DNA of 64,000 bases, from the NCBI GenBank assembly GCA_036365455.1, contig JAWQUS010000027.1:19828501-19892500 (forward strand). The letters are read 5' to 3'. The translations under genes and the position numbers were made by a program. The notes under the pieces are model-generated. The model was not told the origin of the DNA. It was given only the letters and a program-made list of their open reading frames with translations, and searched no databases. Below, piece by piece: positions 1-10,428 of this stretch (positions are counted from its first letter, which is position 1; every line of letters starts with the position of its first letter). This stretch comes from Macrosoma leucophasiata (taxonomy: Eukaryota > Arthropoda > Insecta > Lepidoptera > Hedylidae).

Positions 1-232
1 AAATGGTAGTGTTCAGCACTATCGTGTTCCGGTCAGGTGGTAATGTACGGCCCTGTAATTTCCGGCACAGAGGCATAACACCCTTAGGCCTCAGGAGTGG
101 TAACGCATCTGCATTTTGACCTTGGTCTTTGTGTGGGTGTCTATAGGCTGCAGTCATCACTTAACATCAATGTGAACTGCATGCTTGTTTGCCACTTCCA
201 TTACATAAAAAAAAAATAAAAATAAAAAAAAA
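1..232 (+). repeat. SINE-A copy, cut by window edge, poly(A) tail
   Basis: This is the 3' three-quarters of the commonest repeat in the window. It contains the family landmarks TTTCCGGCACAGAGGC, GGCCTCAGGAGTGGTAACGC and GTCTATAGGCTGCAG, and ends in an A-rich tail (about 206-232). A full copy begins ACTGGTGGTAGAGCTC and is about 285 bp. The poly(A) end and, at other copies, flanking target duplications indicate LINE-mediated retrotransposition. I see no convincing pol III B box, so the promoter type is unknown. Confidence 0.85.
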
Positions 233-800
233 TAACAAGAGTATATTATCTACATACGTACACTATATGTTTGTATTTTATGTACGTAACAGCTTCGTGA
301 CCTGTAACAACGTTTGTGTATTTAATCCGCATGCAAAGCTAATATTATTCATTGACATAAACATATAAGGTACCTAGGTATATATCGTAATCTCACGATG
401 TTGGAATATAGCGAATGAGAGTTAATACTAACAGCGGTTAGGGTTTGGTTTAGCTACTTAATTACCCAGTTCTTGCAAACTCATTTTTTTACACAATTTG
501 ATATTCTATCTTGAATATTAAATCATGTAACAAATTATTGTTACTGGCAACAATTGGAACCACCGTTTGTGAAATATTAAGCTTTAAATGCGAATTCTTA
601 TTAGACTCGTATGCCCCTGTCAGCCAATTGAAGGTTTTAGGACGCATGAAAAAAGCACAGTGATAAGATGAATAATTTAAAAGAAAAACTATCACTGATT
701 AGTAGACTCTGCAAGCTTACGAGTAAAAGTCGATGTACATCGAAATATATTTCTATTCAACTTGGAAAGTTGAACCTTACACAGCGCGTGGCGTAGACAG
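233..800. other. no feature recognised
   Basis: AT-rich DNA with no coding sequence, RNA gene or repeat that I can support. Confidence 0.5.
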
Positions 801-825
801 ACGATAATACGTTGCCATTGATGCT

Positions 826-1680
826 AAAAACAAAAATTACAAAGTTAAGTACCTGTTTTGTGAGTATAAAATAAATTTAAAAGCTCAACAAAACTCAACT
901 TGGCATATTTACATCGTTACATAAATCCTATTGAACAATAAATCATACAATTCCTAATATTACTCTAAACAAGTTGAGACAGAAGTGGAACATGATTGCA
1001 CAAGTTTTTGCAAACAGCGCACTGCGGCCGGTGAAGGCGACGAGTGGCGACGAAATGAGAAAAGTTGTCCGACCTTGAGGTTTTGGTTTGCGTATTAGGA
1101 ATGGCAATTATTGAGCGTATAATATTTACCTATATGCAGTTGACGTTTTTGTTACCGTGAGTTTGTATTGATGAAACATTCACAAAAACGTGTTAAAATG
1201 ATAGGTTTGACAGCAGTGCGAACGCTAGTACCAATAAGACATTCATCGCAATACATACTTTATGCGACGAGTGGCGAAACATCATCATGTTTAATGTTTT
1301 TAGTGCAAACTAGGGGTTATAATAATAAGATCGGAACAGTTTTTAGTGTCACGACGTGGCAAACTAATGATAAGTACTTAATACTGTAGTTTAGGTAGCC
1401 TAGTAACATCTACTATTAGTGAACTGGTCGCTTGACAACATGGGTAACATCAATTTGTTGCCATTGATGCTAAAAATGCATATAACAAAATTTTGATTGG
1501 TGCCAGAAAATTGCAAAGTCATTTATCTGTATTTGTGTATTATAAATATATAAAAGCTCAACGAAACTCAACTTGGTATACTTATGTACCTACACATTAT
1601 CGAACAATAAGTCACAGAATTCCTAATATTACCCTAAACAAGTTGAGGTAAAAGAAGAACATGACAAGTTATTGAAGAAG
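826..1680 (+). repeat. DR1 repeat block, two tandem partial units
   Basis: The block contains GCCATTGATGCTAAAAA (about 816 and 1459), AAAGCTCAAC and ACAATTCCTAATATTA twice, so two related units lie head to tail. The segment GTTTTTGCAAACAGCGCACT to AAAAGTTGTCCGACCTTGAG (about 1000-1080) recurs near 5713 and 6250. The stretch TAGGTAGCCTAGTAACAT near 1394 recurs near 5924. It is non-coding and of unknown class. No termini or target duplications are visible. Confidence 0.65.
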
Positions 1681-1689
1681 AAAAAAAAA

Positions 1690-2397
1690 AGAGAAAAGTT
1701 TTATTTATAACAACATAACTGAAATAACAGAACACAAACAAACATAATAGAAAATAAGTTGTTATAAATCGGCCTACAACTCAGCGTAATGCTGATCTCT
1801 CGATCAGCGCTGATCTTCCGTTGTAGCCGTTACTGCTATGCAATAATTGCCAGTAAACGTCTGTTAACCTCTAATTATAAAACACAAACAAATATACTAC
1901 CTTACAGGAAATAAAAAAAATAATAATAAGAAAACAGATTTAGGTACCGCATTTACAAATACTGCAAAAAGTACACATACCTACATTATTTATGCATACT
2001 GCACACAGACTTAACTATAAGATTAAAACACAAAAAATAACTAATATTAATACGTACTAATAGTACGACTTCAACATTTCCATTATATACTAAACTCTGA
2101 CTATTATGAATGGTACATTAAAAAAAAAAAAAAAAACTAACAAAATAAAATTGATAAGTAAAATCAGTTGTACTTACACTTTGATTTCGCTAATAAGTGA
2201 GATAATCACCCGATCTCGACTCAAATATGAAATAAAGTGCAAAAATTTAATTGGAGTACCTTAACCTACCTTATTACGATTTAGTCTATTTAATGTACAA
2301 AGAATTCAGTTTACTTGTATTCATTCATAACGTTTGCAAATCACATCTTTAAGAAATTTAGACATTATATTACAAGACAAGAAAAGAACAATATATT
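1690..2397. other. no feature recognised
   Basis: A/T homopolymer-rich DNA. There is a hairpin-like ATCTCTCGATCAGCGCTGAT stretch near 1793, but no gene or assignable element. Confidence 0.45.
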
Positions 2398-3653
2398 GAT
2401 TGGGGAAAAAGTTTCTTCGCATTTTTTAAGATAATTCAAAACATTTTTTAATATAGTTTATTTAAATTTAACTAAAGTATGTATGAACCATTTTGTTCGA
2501 TAACCTTTTGCCATCTTTTAGGTAGGGACATGATCCCATTGCTATAAAAATTTTGGGACTTCTCATCAAAATACCGCGACAAGTGGATTTGGCAGTCCTC
2601 TCATGATGTTAACCTAACATTGCATAAAGAATTCTGAAGAGACCGAAACAGGTGGAAATCTGAAGGTGCAAGGTCAGGACTATACGGCGGATGCATTAAC
2701 ACCTCCCAGCCAAACTCTCTTAATTTTTGCTAAGTGGCTATAGATGTGTGAGGTCTAGCGTTATCATGATGAAACACCACACCCCTTCTGTTGATCAATT
2801 TCGCCCGCTTTCTCTCAACTGCTTCCTTTAATCTCATCAGTTGTTTGCAGTAGAGTTCAGAATCGATAGTCCTGCCTGGTGGTAATAGCTCATAATGAAT
2901 AATGCCCTTCCAATCCCACCACACACACAACATCACCTTATTGCGAGTTAACCCGGGTTTCGCCACAGTCTGTGAAGCCTGACCGGCCTTTGACCACGAC
3001 CTTTTTCGCACGTTCTTGTCGTACGTGATCCAGTTTTCATCACCAGTTATCAACTTCAAAAATGATTCGGTTTCATTACGTCGTAATAAAGAATCACAAA
3101 TGAGTACACGGTCCATTAGGTTACTTTCAGTGAGCTCGTGAGGTACCCAAATATCGAGTTTTTTTTTGTACCCAGCTTTTTTCAAATGCGCCAAAACTGT
3201 TTTGTGATCAATTCTCAGTTCTTCAGCTACGTTGTAACTACTGATATGTCGATCTTGATCCACTTTTTCAAAAATGGCATCCATTTTATCCGTAATAGGG
3301 CGACCAGAGCGAGGTGCATCTTTGACGTCCAAATTTCCGGATTGAAAACGCTTAAACCAAATTTGTGCTACTCTCACAGACACTGCACTAGGTCCATAAA
3401 CGTCGCAATTTTTTTTCGCGGCTTGCGTTGCATTTTTACCTTTTTTGTAATAAAAATTTAAAATGTATCGAATTTCTTCATTAGATGAAAAAGAAATGAA
3501 AATCACACATTTGCCTAATTTGAATTTGGAATTAAGTTCTTTAAAATTTTAACTTTCAATGATACCAAAATCAGCCGGATACAAATACTACAGCCAAAGA
3601 GATTTTATTACAAGTTCATAAATACTATATAGCGAAAAGACTTTTTCCCCAAC
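2398..3653 (-). mobile_element. mariner-like transposon, decayed
   Basis: A 1,256-bp cut-and-paste element bounded by inverted ends. The left end reads TTGGGGAAAAAGTTTCTTCGC and the right end is its imperfect complement GCGAAAAGACTTTTTCCCC. Mariners duplicate TA on insertion: TA follows the right end, and the left duplicate appears mutated to TT. It encloses a broken transposase on the minus strand. Two shorter copies in the window (8002-8259, 26755-27529) share both ends and are internal deletions of the same element. Confidence 0.9.
2465..3506 (-). pseudogene. mariner transposase pseudogene (DD34D type)
   Basis: The product would bind the element's inverted ends and catalyse excision and integration in the nucleus. 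Reading the minus strand, an N-terminal helix-turn-helix region ending in APRSGRP is followed by the linker WVPHEL, then TGDENW with the first catalytic Asp and HHDNARPHTS with the second. The frame then meets a stop just after HTSIAT (about 2730). Beyond it, still in frame, come HPPYSPDLAPSDFHLF with the third Asp and a second stop (about 2609), then a C-terminus ending near 2465. Full family length is about 345 residues. Two nonsense codons make it inactive. The first Met (3506) lies downstream of frame continuity and may not be the original start. Confidence 0.9.
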
Positions 3654-4370
3654 CTATTTACACGTAGGTAGTATTACTGTTAACCAATAAGAAAGTAACT
3701 TATATAATTAATACCTACCTATCGAAATATCACTAAATATATTATCAGTATAAAAATAAACAGGATGCCTACACACCTACCTTAATCTTGCCCCGAAATA
3801 ATAACATCTAATTAAATATATATATTATATGTATATTGTTGAGATAAAGATGACATAATTTAAAGCATGTTACATATTCGAATACATTTTATACTCGTTA
3901 TACCTATTGTTAATAATAAACCCCAGTGTACAAAGTATTGTGAATATCAGAATGTCCATTAGAGATACCTATGTAATGATATTATTATGTCGAATATAGA
4001 TTATGACATGACGAACAGATTTTTCTTTTCATTTATGAAGGAATTGAAAAATCTGGTGATTTATTTGAATTTTACTTTTAGATATTCATGAATACCTGTT
4101 GGATGATTATTACAAGTCATTCACTTTAGGTAGCTCGTAACCCGACAACGCAAAAGTGTCCTTGTAGATCAATTTGAAATAAATGATTTGGTTTTGATTT
4201 TGAATGTTTCAATTAAAAAAAATACAATTTAAAGGCTTAAATAAATAACATGTCGGTAAATTAAATGTGCTTTGATATATTTCCTATATCCTGCGCAACA
4301 AAAAATAATTGCTATTCGTAGAGATAAATTTTTCCACTTTTGTAAAAATTAAGAATTAATTAATATAAGA
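3654..4370. other. no feature recognised
   Basis: Very AT-rich. If the adjacent LINE ORF1 were followed by its ORF2, the endonuclease/RT should begin here on the minus strand, but no such coding signal is present. Confidence 0.5.
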
Positions 4371-5338
4371 CTAAACGACATTATTAAAAATCCGACACAA
4401 ATCATCTTCTGACCGAAAAAGATACGCCTGTTTACCCTTCCCTTGCCTTGCATAAATACGGACTCGTTTTGTCCAAGAATACCGCCACTGGCGCTTACGA
4501 GATTCCTCTCGGACTCGCTGGAATAGAAGGCGCGTCGTTCGTGTGAGTCTCTCGTTAACATATATACGAGCAGGACCTGTTGCGCCCATATCAACCGAGG
4601 AAAAGTTGCGTCGCACTCGTGCAGCGTTCAATAGCTCCTCCCTTAGTTGACGGCGCGCCAGACGGACTACGAAGCGACGGGGCCGCTCATCTACAACTCC
4701 ACCGCCTCCAGCCTTCGCACCAACCGCACCAACTCATTCGACGAAGACGATATCGCGCTCCTCCATCGTAACTCCCAGCTTAGTGGCCAAGACGACGACG
4801 GTATGATTCTCCCCCTTCTCTTCTGGTAAATGGCCGATGTCAATGTTACTCAGCAATGTCTCCTGTTCTCGGTCATTTAATTCCATCTTCAGGTGAATAA
4901 CAGTTTGTTGAAGCTCAGTCATCTCCCCAGACGGTGCTACGGTCATAGTCTCACGGCTTTCTAGCACATCTAGGCGACGTTCGATCCCATCCATACGTGT
5001 AGTTAAGCTGGTCAACGTGGCCCGTATCTCCTCGCGAAACTGCCTTTGCTCAGCCATGTACTGAGCAAGCTCGCACCGCATAACACGGACGTCAGTGCTC
5101 TGTCTGCTGACAAAGTCGGCGTGGAAGTGTCACACACTGCCTTCACGGGAGTTCTGCTGTTGTCGCACTTACGCTGCTTTTTCTTACATTCTGGGCAAGT
5201 CCAGTCATGTAAAACAGCGCCTTTTTCTGGTATGGCTACGCATCCCTTATTAAAAGCTAGCGGACACATCGTACAGCTAACGCCACCTACCGAAGCCGAC
5301 ATGAACTTGCCGCAGGCTGCACACTTGTTGCTTGCCAT
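4371..5338 (-). pseudogene. non-LTR retrotransposon ORF1 with PHD finger and FP-like C-terminus
   Basis: In CR1/L2-type LINEs, ORF1 encodes an RNA-binding particle protein. Start chosen at Met 5338 (MASNKCAACGKFM). Residues about 5-50 form a PHD-type Cys/His zinc finger: paired Cys at CAAC and CTMC, and the final pair at WTCPEC. A charged coiled coil follows (YMAEQRQFREEIRATLTSL, about 4890-5055). Then comes a C-terminal region like the Baculo_FP family found in many insect LINE ORF1s (NAARVRRNF, VYVNERLT-like IYVNERLTRT, KRVRIYARQ). One single-base frameshift lies near 5081 and one nonsense codon at 4734-4736. The frame reopens immediately after the stop, so this is a lightly decayed copy. 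The FP-like domain is a family resemblance and does not show viral origin. Confidence 0.75.
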
Positions 5339-5690
5339 TGTTGTTAGAAACACAAAGTTCGATATATGTGAATAAAGTGCGATCACTAACCAATAGATGG
5401 CGTCGTAAAAAGTTTTATGCGCGACAGTAGAACCACATAACTAAATTGTTATATGCAACTACCTACCTCTCGTAAGAGAGTAGTATGTTCTGTGCTACCT
5501 ACTCACACAATAAAAAACGTACCGATTGATAGTGCAATTCGAAGCCTCTTATCACACTTATTGGAACGAGACAGCCTTTACAAACACTCACACAGGTGAA
5601 TCGAATGTCGCTCTACACACAATGAGAACCCGCACGGTGATTTGAATAGTTTGTGATTTTTAAAATACACAGACGCAAACTGGCAGTAAG
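5339..5690. other. 5' flank of LINE ORF1
   Basis: Possible 5' untranslated part of the LINE on the minus strand. I cannot define its end. Nothing else is recognised. Confidence 0.3.
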
Positions 5691-5699
5691 ACGTACGTG

Positions 5700-6362
5700 A
5701 CGTAATTCATTGCAAACAGAGCACTGCGCCCGATGATGCCGACTAGTGGCGATGAAATGAGAAAAGTTGTCCGACCTTGACGTTTTGGTTTATATCATTA
5801 GGAATGGCAATCACTGAGCTTATATCTATATTCAGATGCTTTGTTGTTAAATTAATCAGGCTTATCAGCTTACTTTAACGGCTTTATAAGTCATGAAGTG
5901 TCAACTAATGGTATGTAATACTATAGGTAGCCTAGTAACATGTACTATTAGTAAACTGGTCGCTTGACCAGAAAGAAACTTGATTTTAAGTTTACATCGA
6001 TAAGCATGTAATAACTAGGCATAAATATATCTTTACTTAAGCCAAAGTTTACAATGCACATGCATTTTACTGATAAATTATGTAACTCTATTCTGTGCCA
6101 GCCATTTGTGCCTGTATTTCTCAATCGAACAAATTAAAACCTCAATCAAGTTGAATTTGATACACTTATATCGTTGCAAACAATAAATCACACAATTCCT
6201 AATATTATCCTAAACAAGTTGAGGCAGAAGTGGAACATGATTGCACAAGTTTTTGCAAACAGCGCACTGCGGCCGGTGATGGCGACGAGTGGCGACGAAA
6301 TGAGAAAAGTTGTCCGACCTTGAGGTTTTGGTTTGTGTCATTAGGAACGGCAATCATTGGTT
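5700..6362 (+). repeat. DR1 repeat block, second location (two units)
   Basis: Two further DR1 copies. Unit 1 (about 5708-5985) has AAAAGTTGTCCGACCTTGA and TAGGTAGCCTAGTAACAT. Unit 2 (about 6100-6362) has ACAATTCCTAATATTA, then GAACATGATTGCACAAG, then CGACGAGTGGCGACGAAATG. Unit 2 is nearly identical to about 940-1090, and both locations share the order of blocks. The mariner and the LINE ORF1 lie between the two locations. Confidence 0.65.
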
Positions 6363-6477
6363 GTGTTCATCCGAATTAAGGGCTTGTAAGATCTTTCAAG
6401 ACTTAGTAAGATCTTACAAACATTACGCCGAAAGAAAAATTAAGTGTGATATGAGTTTCGATTTGTTAGAAGGTAAG

Positions 6478-6530
6478 TGTGTGGCTGGACTAACTATCCT
6501 GAGGTCGCAGGTTTGGTTCCTGACCATTTC
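6478..6530 (+). repeat. tRNA-like SINE fragment
   Basis: GTGTGGCTGGACTAACTATC followed by CTGAGGTCGCAGGTTTGG matches the anticodon-to-T-arm part of the tRNA-like unit at 29725-29770. Only this piece is present and it cannot fold as a tRNA. Confidence 0.5.
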
Positions 6531-6656
6531 CGTCGTTTTTCTGAAGTAACTTCAAGTTAATAGTAATGAACTTGGTTGTGACAAACTAAAGACAGACTTA
6601 CGAGTGATCTTATACGGGATCCGAGATTCCTTTTTGAAGTACGGTACCCTAAAACC
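6531..6656 (+). repeat. internally deleted copy of the GGGTTCCGT/ACCCTAA repeat (R5)
   Basis: TTCCGTCGTTTTTCTGAAGT matches the interior, and the segment ending near 6653 (TACGGTACCCTAAAACC) matches the right end, of the longer copy at 47205-47758. The middle is missing. Confidence 0.45.
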
Positions 6657-6994
6657 AGCAAAACAACACAACAAGCAACCAGTAGATATCAACATGCCAA
6701 ATATTTACCACTTTCAAAATGTTGTTCTTCGTTGTTTCGGATTTAAGGTGAGGACCAGAAATCCGAAACGACGGAGCACAAAATTTGAAAAAGGGGTGAC
6801 TTAATAGTACTTTGTCCATAGACTACAGGCAATCCTAAAAGAGGGAGGGTTCACGTATTCACGTGTGTCCGAACTGCACTTGACTGGGTTTCTTCGATAT
6901 TAAAAATTACTTAAAATATAAACATATACCTAACATTTAATGAATATGCTTTAACAGTTGATTATAATATGTTTTAAACTTTCACGATTTGTAT

Positions 6995-7136
6995 TCATAT
7001 TTTTATATTGTAAACGGGACTTAATCGCGTACTATTTTAATCGAAGTATTTACCTCGACACTCGACACAGTGTCGAGGTAAATACTTCGATTAAAATAGT
7101 ACGCGATTAAGTCCCGTTTACAATATAAAAATATGA
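6995..7136. repeat. perfect 68-bp inverted repeat (hairpin, 6-nt loop)
   Basis: The left arm 6995-7062 and right arm 7069-7136 are exact reverse complements around the loop CGACAC. Landmarks are GTAAACGGGACTTAATCGCG on the left and CGCGATTAAGTCCCGTTTAC on the right. A 13-bp direct repeat TGATTATAATATG lies just outside (6959-6971) and at the right arm's end (7134-7146). No copy elsewhere in the window. It could be a very recent foldback, a template-switch product or a small-RNA hairpin. Confidence 0.9.
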
Positions 7137-7146
7137 TTATAATATG

Positions 7147-7440
7147 ATCGATAAAGGCAAACCGCCCACATTCCAGGTATATCGTAATCACATAATAATC
7201 CAATATGTTTGGATGCCTGACCAAATCAGATGGTTGGACCAAATCCAATCGTCCATCAATAGTATTAAACTATCATACGCTACACAGGACGTACGATTAC
7301 AACCACATGTATCTTAGTCATGAAATTATATTGGCTTTGCATGCAGATTACATACTCGTACATGAATGTTGTTATAGACCACTTACATATTAGTTTTCAG
7401 TAAATGTATACTAATACTATAACATATCAATTATAAATAG
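7147..7440. other. no feature recognised
   Basis: Nothing supportable between the hairpin and the RTE tail. Confidence 0.45.
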
Positions 7441-7745
7441 GGCATCATCCTCATCATCATCATCATCATTTCAGTGGAAAGTCATCCACTGCTGGATCAA
7501 AGCCTTCCGTAAGGGGAATATGGCATAATCGCCACACTTGGCGTGCGGATTGACGATCGCAGTGGCGATAGTTTTATCACAGGATGCGGATGCCCATCTT
7601 GTTATTATTGCACTTACTACCGCCCCATCGGAATGGTTTGACCGCCATTGTTCGGTTGACTGACTGCACCATCAGAAGAATTCTCTTCTAGTGGAAGTGA
7701 CTAGCCATTTCGGGCGGTGGGGTCGTCACGTCCCGACGAAATAGA
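7441..7745 (-). repeat. RTE-associated 3' end with (ATC)n, minus strand
   Basis: It starts with (ATC)n (7447-7469) and a TTTCAG...TCCACTGCTG motif, the reverse complement of the usual lepidopteran RTE 3' terminus. A non-coding block follows containing GATCGCAGTGGCGATAG and GACCGCCATTGTTCGGTTGA, which recurs at 60290-60500. No protein is encoded. It may be a 3' untranslated region or a non-autonomous derivative. Confidence 0.6.
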
Positions 7746-8001
7746 GCGTATTGTTGTAAAAATTGTACCTACTTATTTTGAATACATGAGCATAAATGGA
7801 AGATGGGATAAACTACTGTGTGAGAGTAGTTTATTCCACGAATTGGGGCAACAAACCCAGTACTTTGATTAATGAAATACTACTTTTAAGCCAAGAAGCA
7901 GCTATAATCCAGTTCTTTAGATTTTATGCTCATCAAAAACATGAGTCATAATACAATATGGACAAAGAACTCGAAAAAGAAGACAGAAAAATTTATATAT
8001 A

Positions 8002-8259
8002 GGTTGGGGAAAAAGTTTCTTCGCATTTTTTAAGATAATTCAAAACATTTTTTAATATAGTTTATTTAAATTTAACTAAAGTATGTATGTACCATTTTGA
8101 AAATCACACATTTGCCTACTTTGAATTTGGAATTATGTTCTTTAAAATTTTAACTTTCAATGATACCAAAACCAGCCAGATACAAATACTACAACCAAAG
8201 AGATTTTATTAAAAATTCATACATACTACTCGTATAATGCGAAAAGACTTTCCCCAACC
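8002..8259. mobile_element. mariner deletion derivative (MITE-like, 258 bp)
   Basis: Both mariner ends are intact: GGTTGGGGAAAAAGTTTC at the left and a slightly shortened AGACTTTCCCCAACC at the right. A TA duplication lies at 8000-8001 and 8260-8261. The interior jumps from GTACCATTTTG (8090-8100) to AAAATCACACATTTGCC, so the whole transposase is deleted. It could only move in trans. Confidence 0.9.
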
Positions 8260-8261
8260 TA

Positions 8262-8754
8262 TTATTTCGATAAAAATATGAAGGCTATTAAATGTAAGTA
8301 ATGAACTATACTTGTGATTTTAGAAAAAATGTAAAAACTGGGTGTGCCAATAATAATTCTGTGCCTGCTTGCCAAGTGATACAACTCGAGTTGTACCCTT
8401 TCTGTAATTTTGAACCCTTTTTGATTTTTGTATTTTTGAAGTTTGAACAAAGAACAGGATCTTGCATGTACATAACCGAAATGAAATAAGGTTGTATGAG
8501 AGCACTGTAATTGACATTACTTTACCTTTATCTTGTTATTATTATGAAGAAGAAATAATGATTTCTGTTTTATCTAAAGCAATGGTTTTTAGAGTATTTT
8601 ACATAATGTCAAAAGACAAAAACGTACTCAAAGTAAGCATTAAAATCATTTTATTAAAAAACATAAAATATATATTCTTCAGAAGAAAAACAAATTAAAG
8701 TTCACGTTGAAGCAATCAGAGCAATGGAACTTTAATAGAAACCTGCAAAGTCGC
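8262..8754. other. no feature recognised
   Basis: AT-rich DNA. Open frames here are short and show no family signature. Confidence 0.4.
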
Positions 8755-9080
8755 TGGCAAGTGTCAAGTTGTCAAGATATTTATTACAATTTCAGCGAGA
8801 TTACATCTCAGCTTATGACCCACATAGTGGAGTTTAACACGAAGCATCGGGCTCAAGTTATTCTATCTTGGTATGAAGTCGAGATGAGAAAAGTTCTTGC
8901 TGCAATTCAGATAACCACGATGTTTATTCTTTTTTCCATCCGTCAACTTTGTGTTGCGTTTGCTTTTTTTGGTTCAACAAAAGATTTGCCCTAGTTTTCA
9001 GTTAAAGTTTTTTTTTTATTCGACTAAATAACAAATTTTTTGATTCGCTTCCGTGGGGCTGTTTCCTTGAAATTAGTTTC
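8755..9080 (+). repeat. direct duplication D, copy 1 (Helitron-free)
   Basis: Landmarks are GTCAAG-ATATTTATTACAA, TTCAGCGAGATTACATCTC, GAAGCATCGGGCTCAAGTTA and ATCCGTCAACTTTGTGTTG. The same series recurs at 9800-10340, where a 187-bp Helitron interrupts it between TTTATTACAAA and TTCAGCGAG. This copy preserves the uninterrupted order. Confidence 0.8.
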
Positions 9081-9100
9081 CTTCATTGTTGTTTTATAAC

Positions 9101-9398
9101 GTAACTTCACGCCTGTAATCCCCGAAGTGGTAGGCAGAGGTAAATGCATGCATTTAAGCAAACATGCAAGCACCCACGATTCGCCCGTTACGTCAGGTGG
9201 CGAGCCTGTTGACATCTCCGGGCACATTACCAAACTTCAAGGTACTGCGAAATTGCCAGAAAATGGAAAAATCCCAATAGAACCAGAGATAATGGACTTT
9301 ACACTATTATCACTGATAACCCCCTGCCCGGGAATCGAACCCAGGACCTCAGCGTAGTAGTAGTGGCCTGCTACCACTAGGCTACCGAGGCAGTTAAG
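9101..9398 (-). mobile_element. SINE-B, full length, 15-bp target duplication
   Basis: A tRNA-derived retroposon. On the minus strand it begins with the tRNA-like head, with A box TAGCCTAGTGGTAGC and B box GGTTCGATTCCC, followed by a family body. It ends in a CTACC-ACTTCGGGG stem-loop and CGTGAAGTTACG. The duplication TTGTTGTTTTATAAC (9086-9100 and 9399-9413) is exact, so the insertion is young. The pol III boxes would drive its transcription; reverse transcription would need a partner LINE. Confidence 0.92.
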
Positions 9399-9430
9399 TT
9401 GTTGTTTTATAACATTTTGTTATAATCGTA

Positions 9431-9727
9431 CATAGAGCAACACGAGCCATCGGCCGCGGCGGACTGGAGGGGCGTAGCCACAGCGTTTATTACCGATGCA
9501 AAACAGTCTGTCATTTTTTGCGGGGGGAAATGCGTGCACGCACACTACAAAAATCGTCTATTACTACGAAACTCACATCTTGACTTTAACAAAGTACATA
9601 AACAATTTCACGTACACATATAAACATCTGGGCGACAGGCATTTGGTTTGGTGGAATACATTTGGGCTTGTACTTTGACCGAGGGGAAAGCCTGCATATG
9701 GCTACTCCCCTCCGGTGTTGCTCTGTG
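9431..9727. mobile_element. hAT-like MITE, copy 1, exact 8-bp target duplication
   Basis: A 297-bp non-autonomous DNA transposon. Ends are CATAGAGCAAC and GTTGCTCTGTG, and the inverted repeats extend imperfectly through GGCCGCGGCGGAC / GGCTACTCCCCTCCGG. Flanking TAATCGTA (9423-9430 and 9728-9735) is exact. Eight-base duplications suggest hAT; the P superfamily is the alternative. It has no coding capacity. Relatives lie at 14450 and 38329. Confidence 0.9.
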
Positions 9728-9799
9728 TAATCGTACCATAGTTCTCGCTTACGAAACTGCCTTTTCCCTAATAATAGATACCTATCGGCTGAGTAACTG

Positions 9800-10340
9800 G
9801 AAATTGTCAAGTTATGAACATATTTATTACAAACTAGCTGTTGCCTGCGGCTTCGCCCGCGTGGATGTTGTTTTATAAATAATTTTTCCTGAATTTTTCT
9901 TTCTATAAACCTCACGGAGCCCGAGACATTTCCAACGAATGCAAAACCGTGGAAATCGGTTCGTGCGTTCTGGAGTTATAGCGTCAGGAAGGAAAACTCG
10001 ACTTATTTTTATATTATAGATTCAGCGAGATTACATCTCGGCTATTGCCAACATCATAGATTTATAGTAGATAATAAATCTATGGCCAAAATAGTATTAA
10101 AATTAGTGGAGTTTAATACGAAGCATCGGGCTCAAGTTATTCCATATTAGTTTGAGGTATAAAGCCGAGATGAGAGAAGTTAGTGTATTCTTTATCTATC
10201 CGTCAACTTTATGTTGGGTATGCTTTTTTTGTTTCGCAAAAAACTTTCCTTTGAGTTTTCATCTTAAACTTGGTTTTCTATTCAACTGTATAACAAGGTT
10301 TTTCCGTTAACTCCCGTGGGACTGTTTTCTTAGAATCTGT
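9800..10340 (+). repeat. direct duplication D, copy 2 (Helitron inside)
   Basis: The order of landmarks matches 8755-9080, but it is diverged and carries the insertion 9834-10020. It also has a short inverted pair (CATAGATTTATAGTAGATAA then TAAATCTATGG, about 10053-10085) absent from copy 1. Confidence 0.8.
9834..10020 (-). mobile_element. LEP1-like non-autonomous Helitron, 187 bp
   Basis: Read on the minus strand it starts TCTATAATATAAAAATAAG and ends with the hairpin GCGGGCGAAGCCGC, about ten bases, then CTAG. Helitrons move by rolling-circle replication, insert between A and T and make no target duplication. Here A (9833) and T (10021) flank it, and the paralogue at 8785 shows the empty site. 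LEP1 assignment is by family resemblance. Confidence 0.8.
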
Positions 10341-10428
10341 TTTCAAATATTTTATTATGATCGTATTATTGTTGACATAAACAAAACTATCTCTTTGAGA
10401 ATAATTTGTTTCATTGTACATTTTTATG

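Noticed and set aside
3138..3461. 107-codon plus-strand ORF inside the mariner
   Set aside because: Antisense shadow of the transposase reading frame.
4371..5338. Baculovirus FP-like similarity as a viral insertion
   Set aside because: The FP-like domain together with a PHD finger and coiled coil is the standard layout of insect LINE ORF1 proteins; no other viral gene is nearby.
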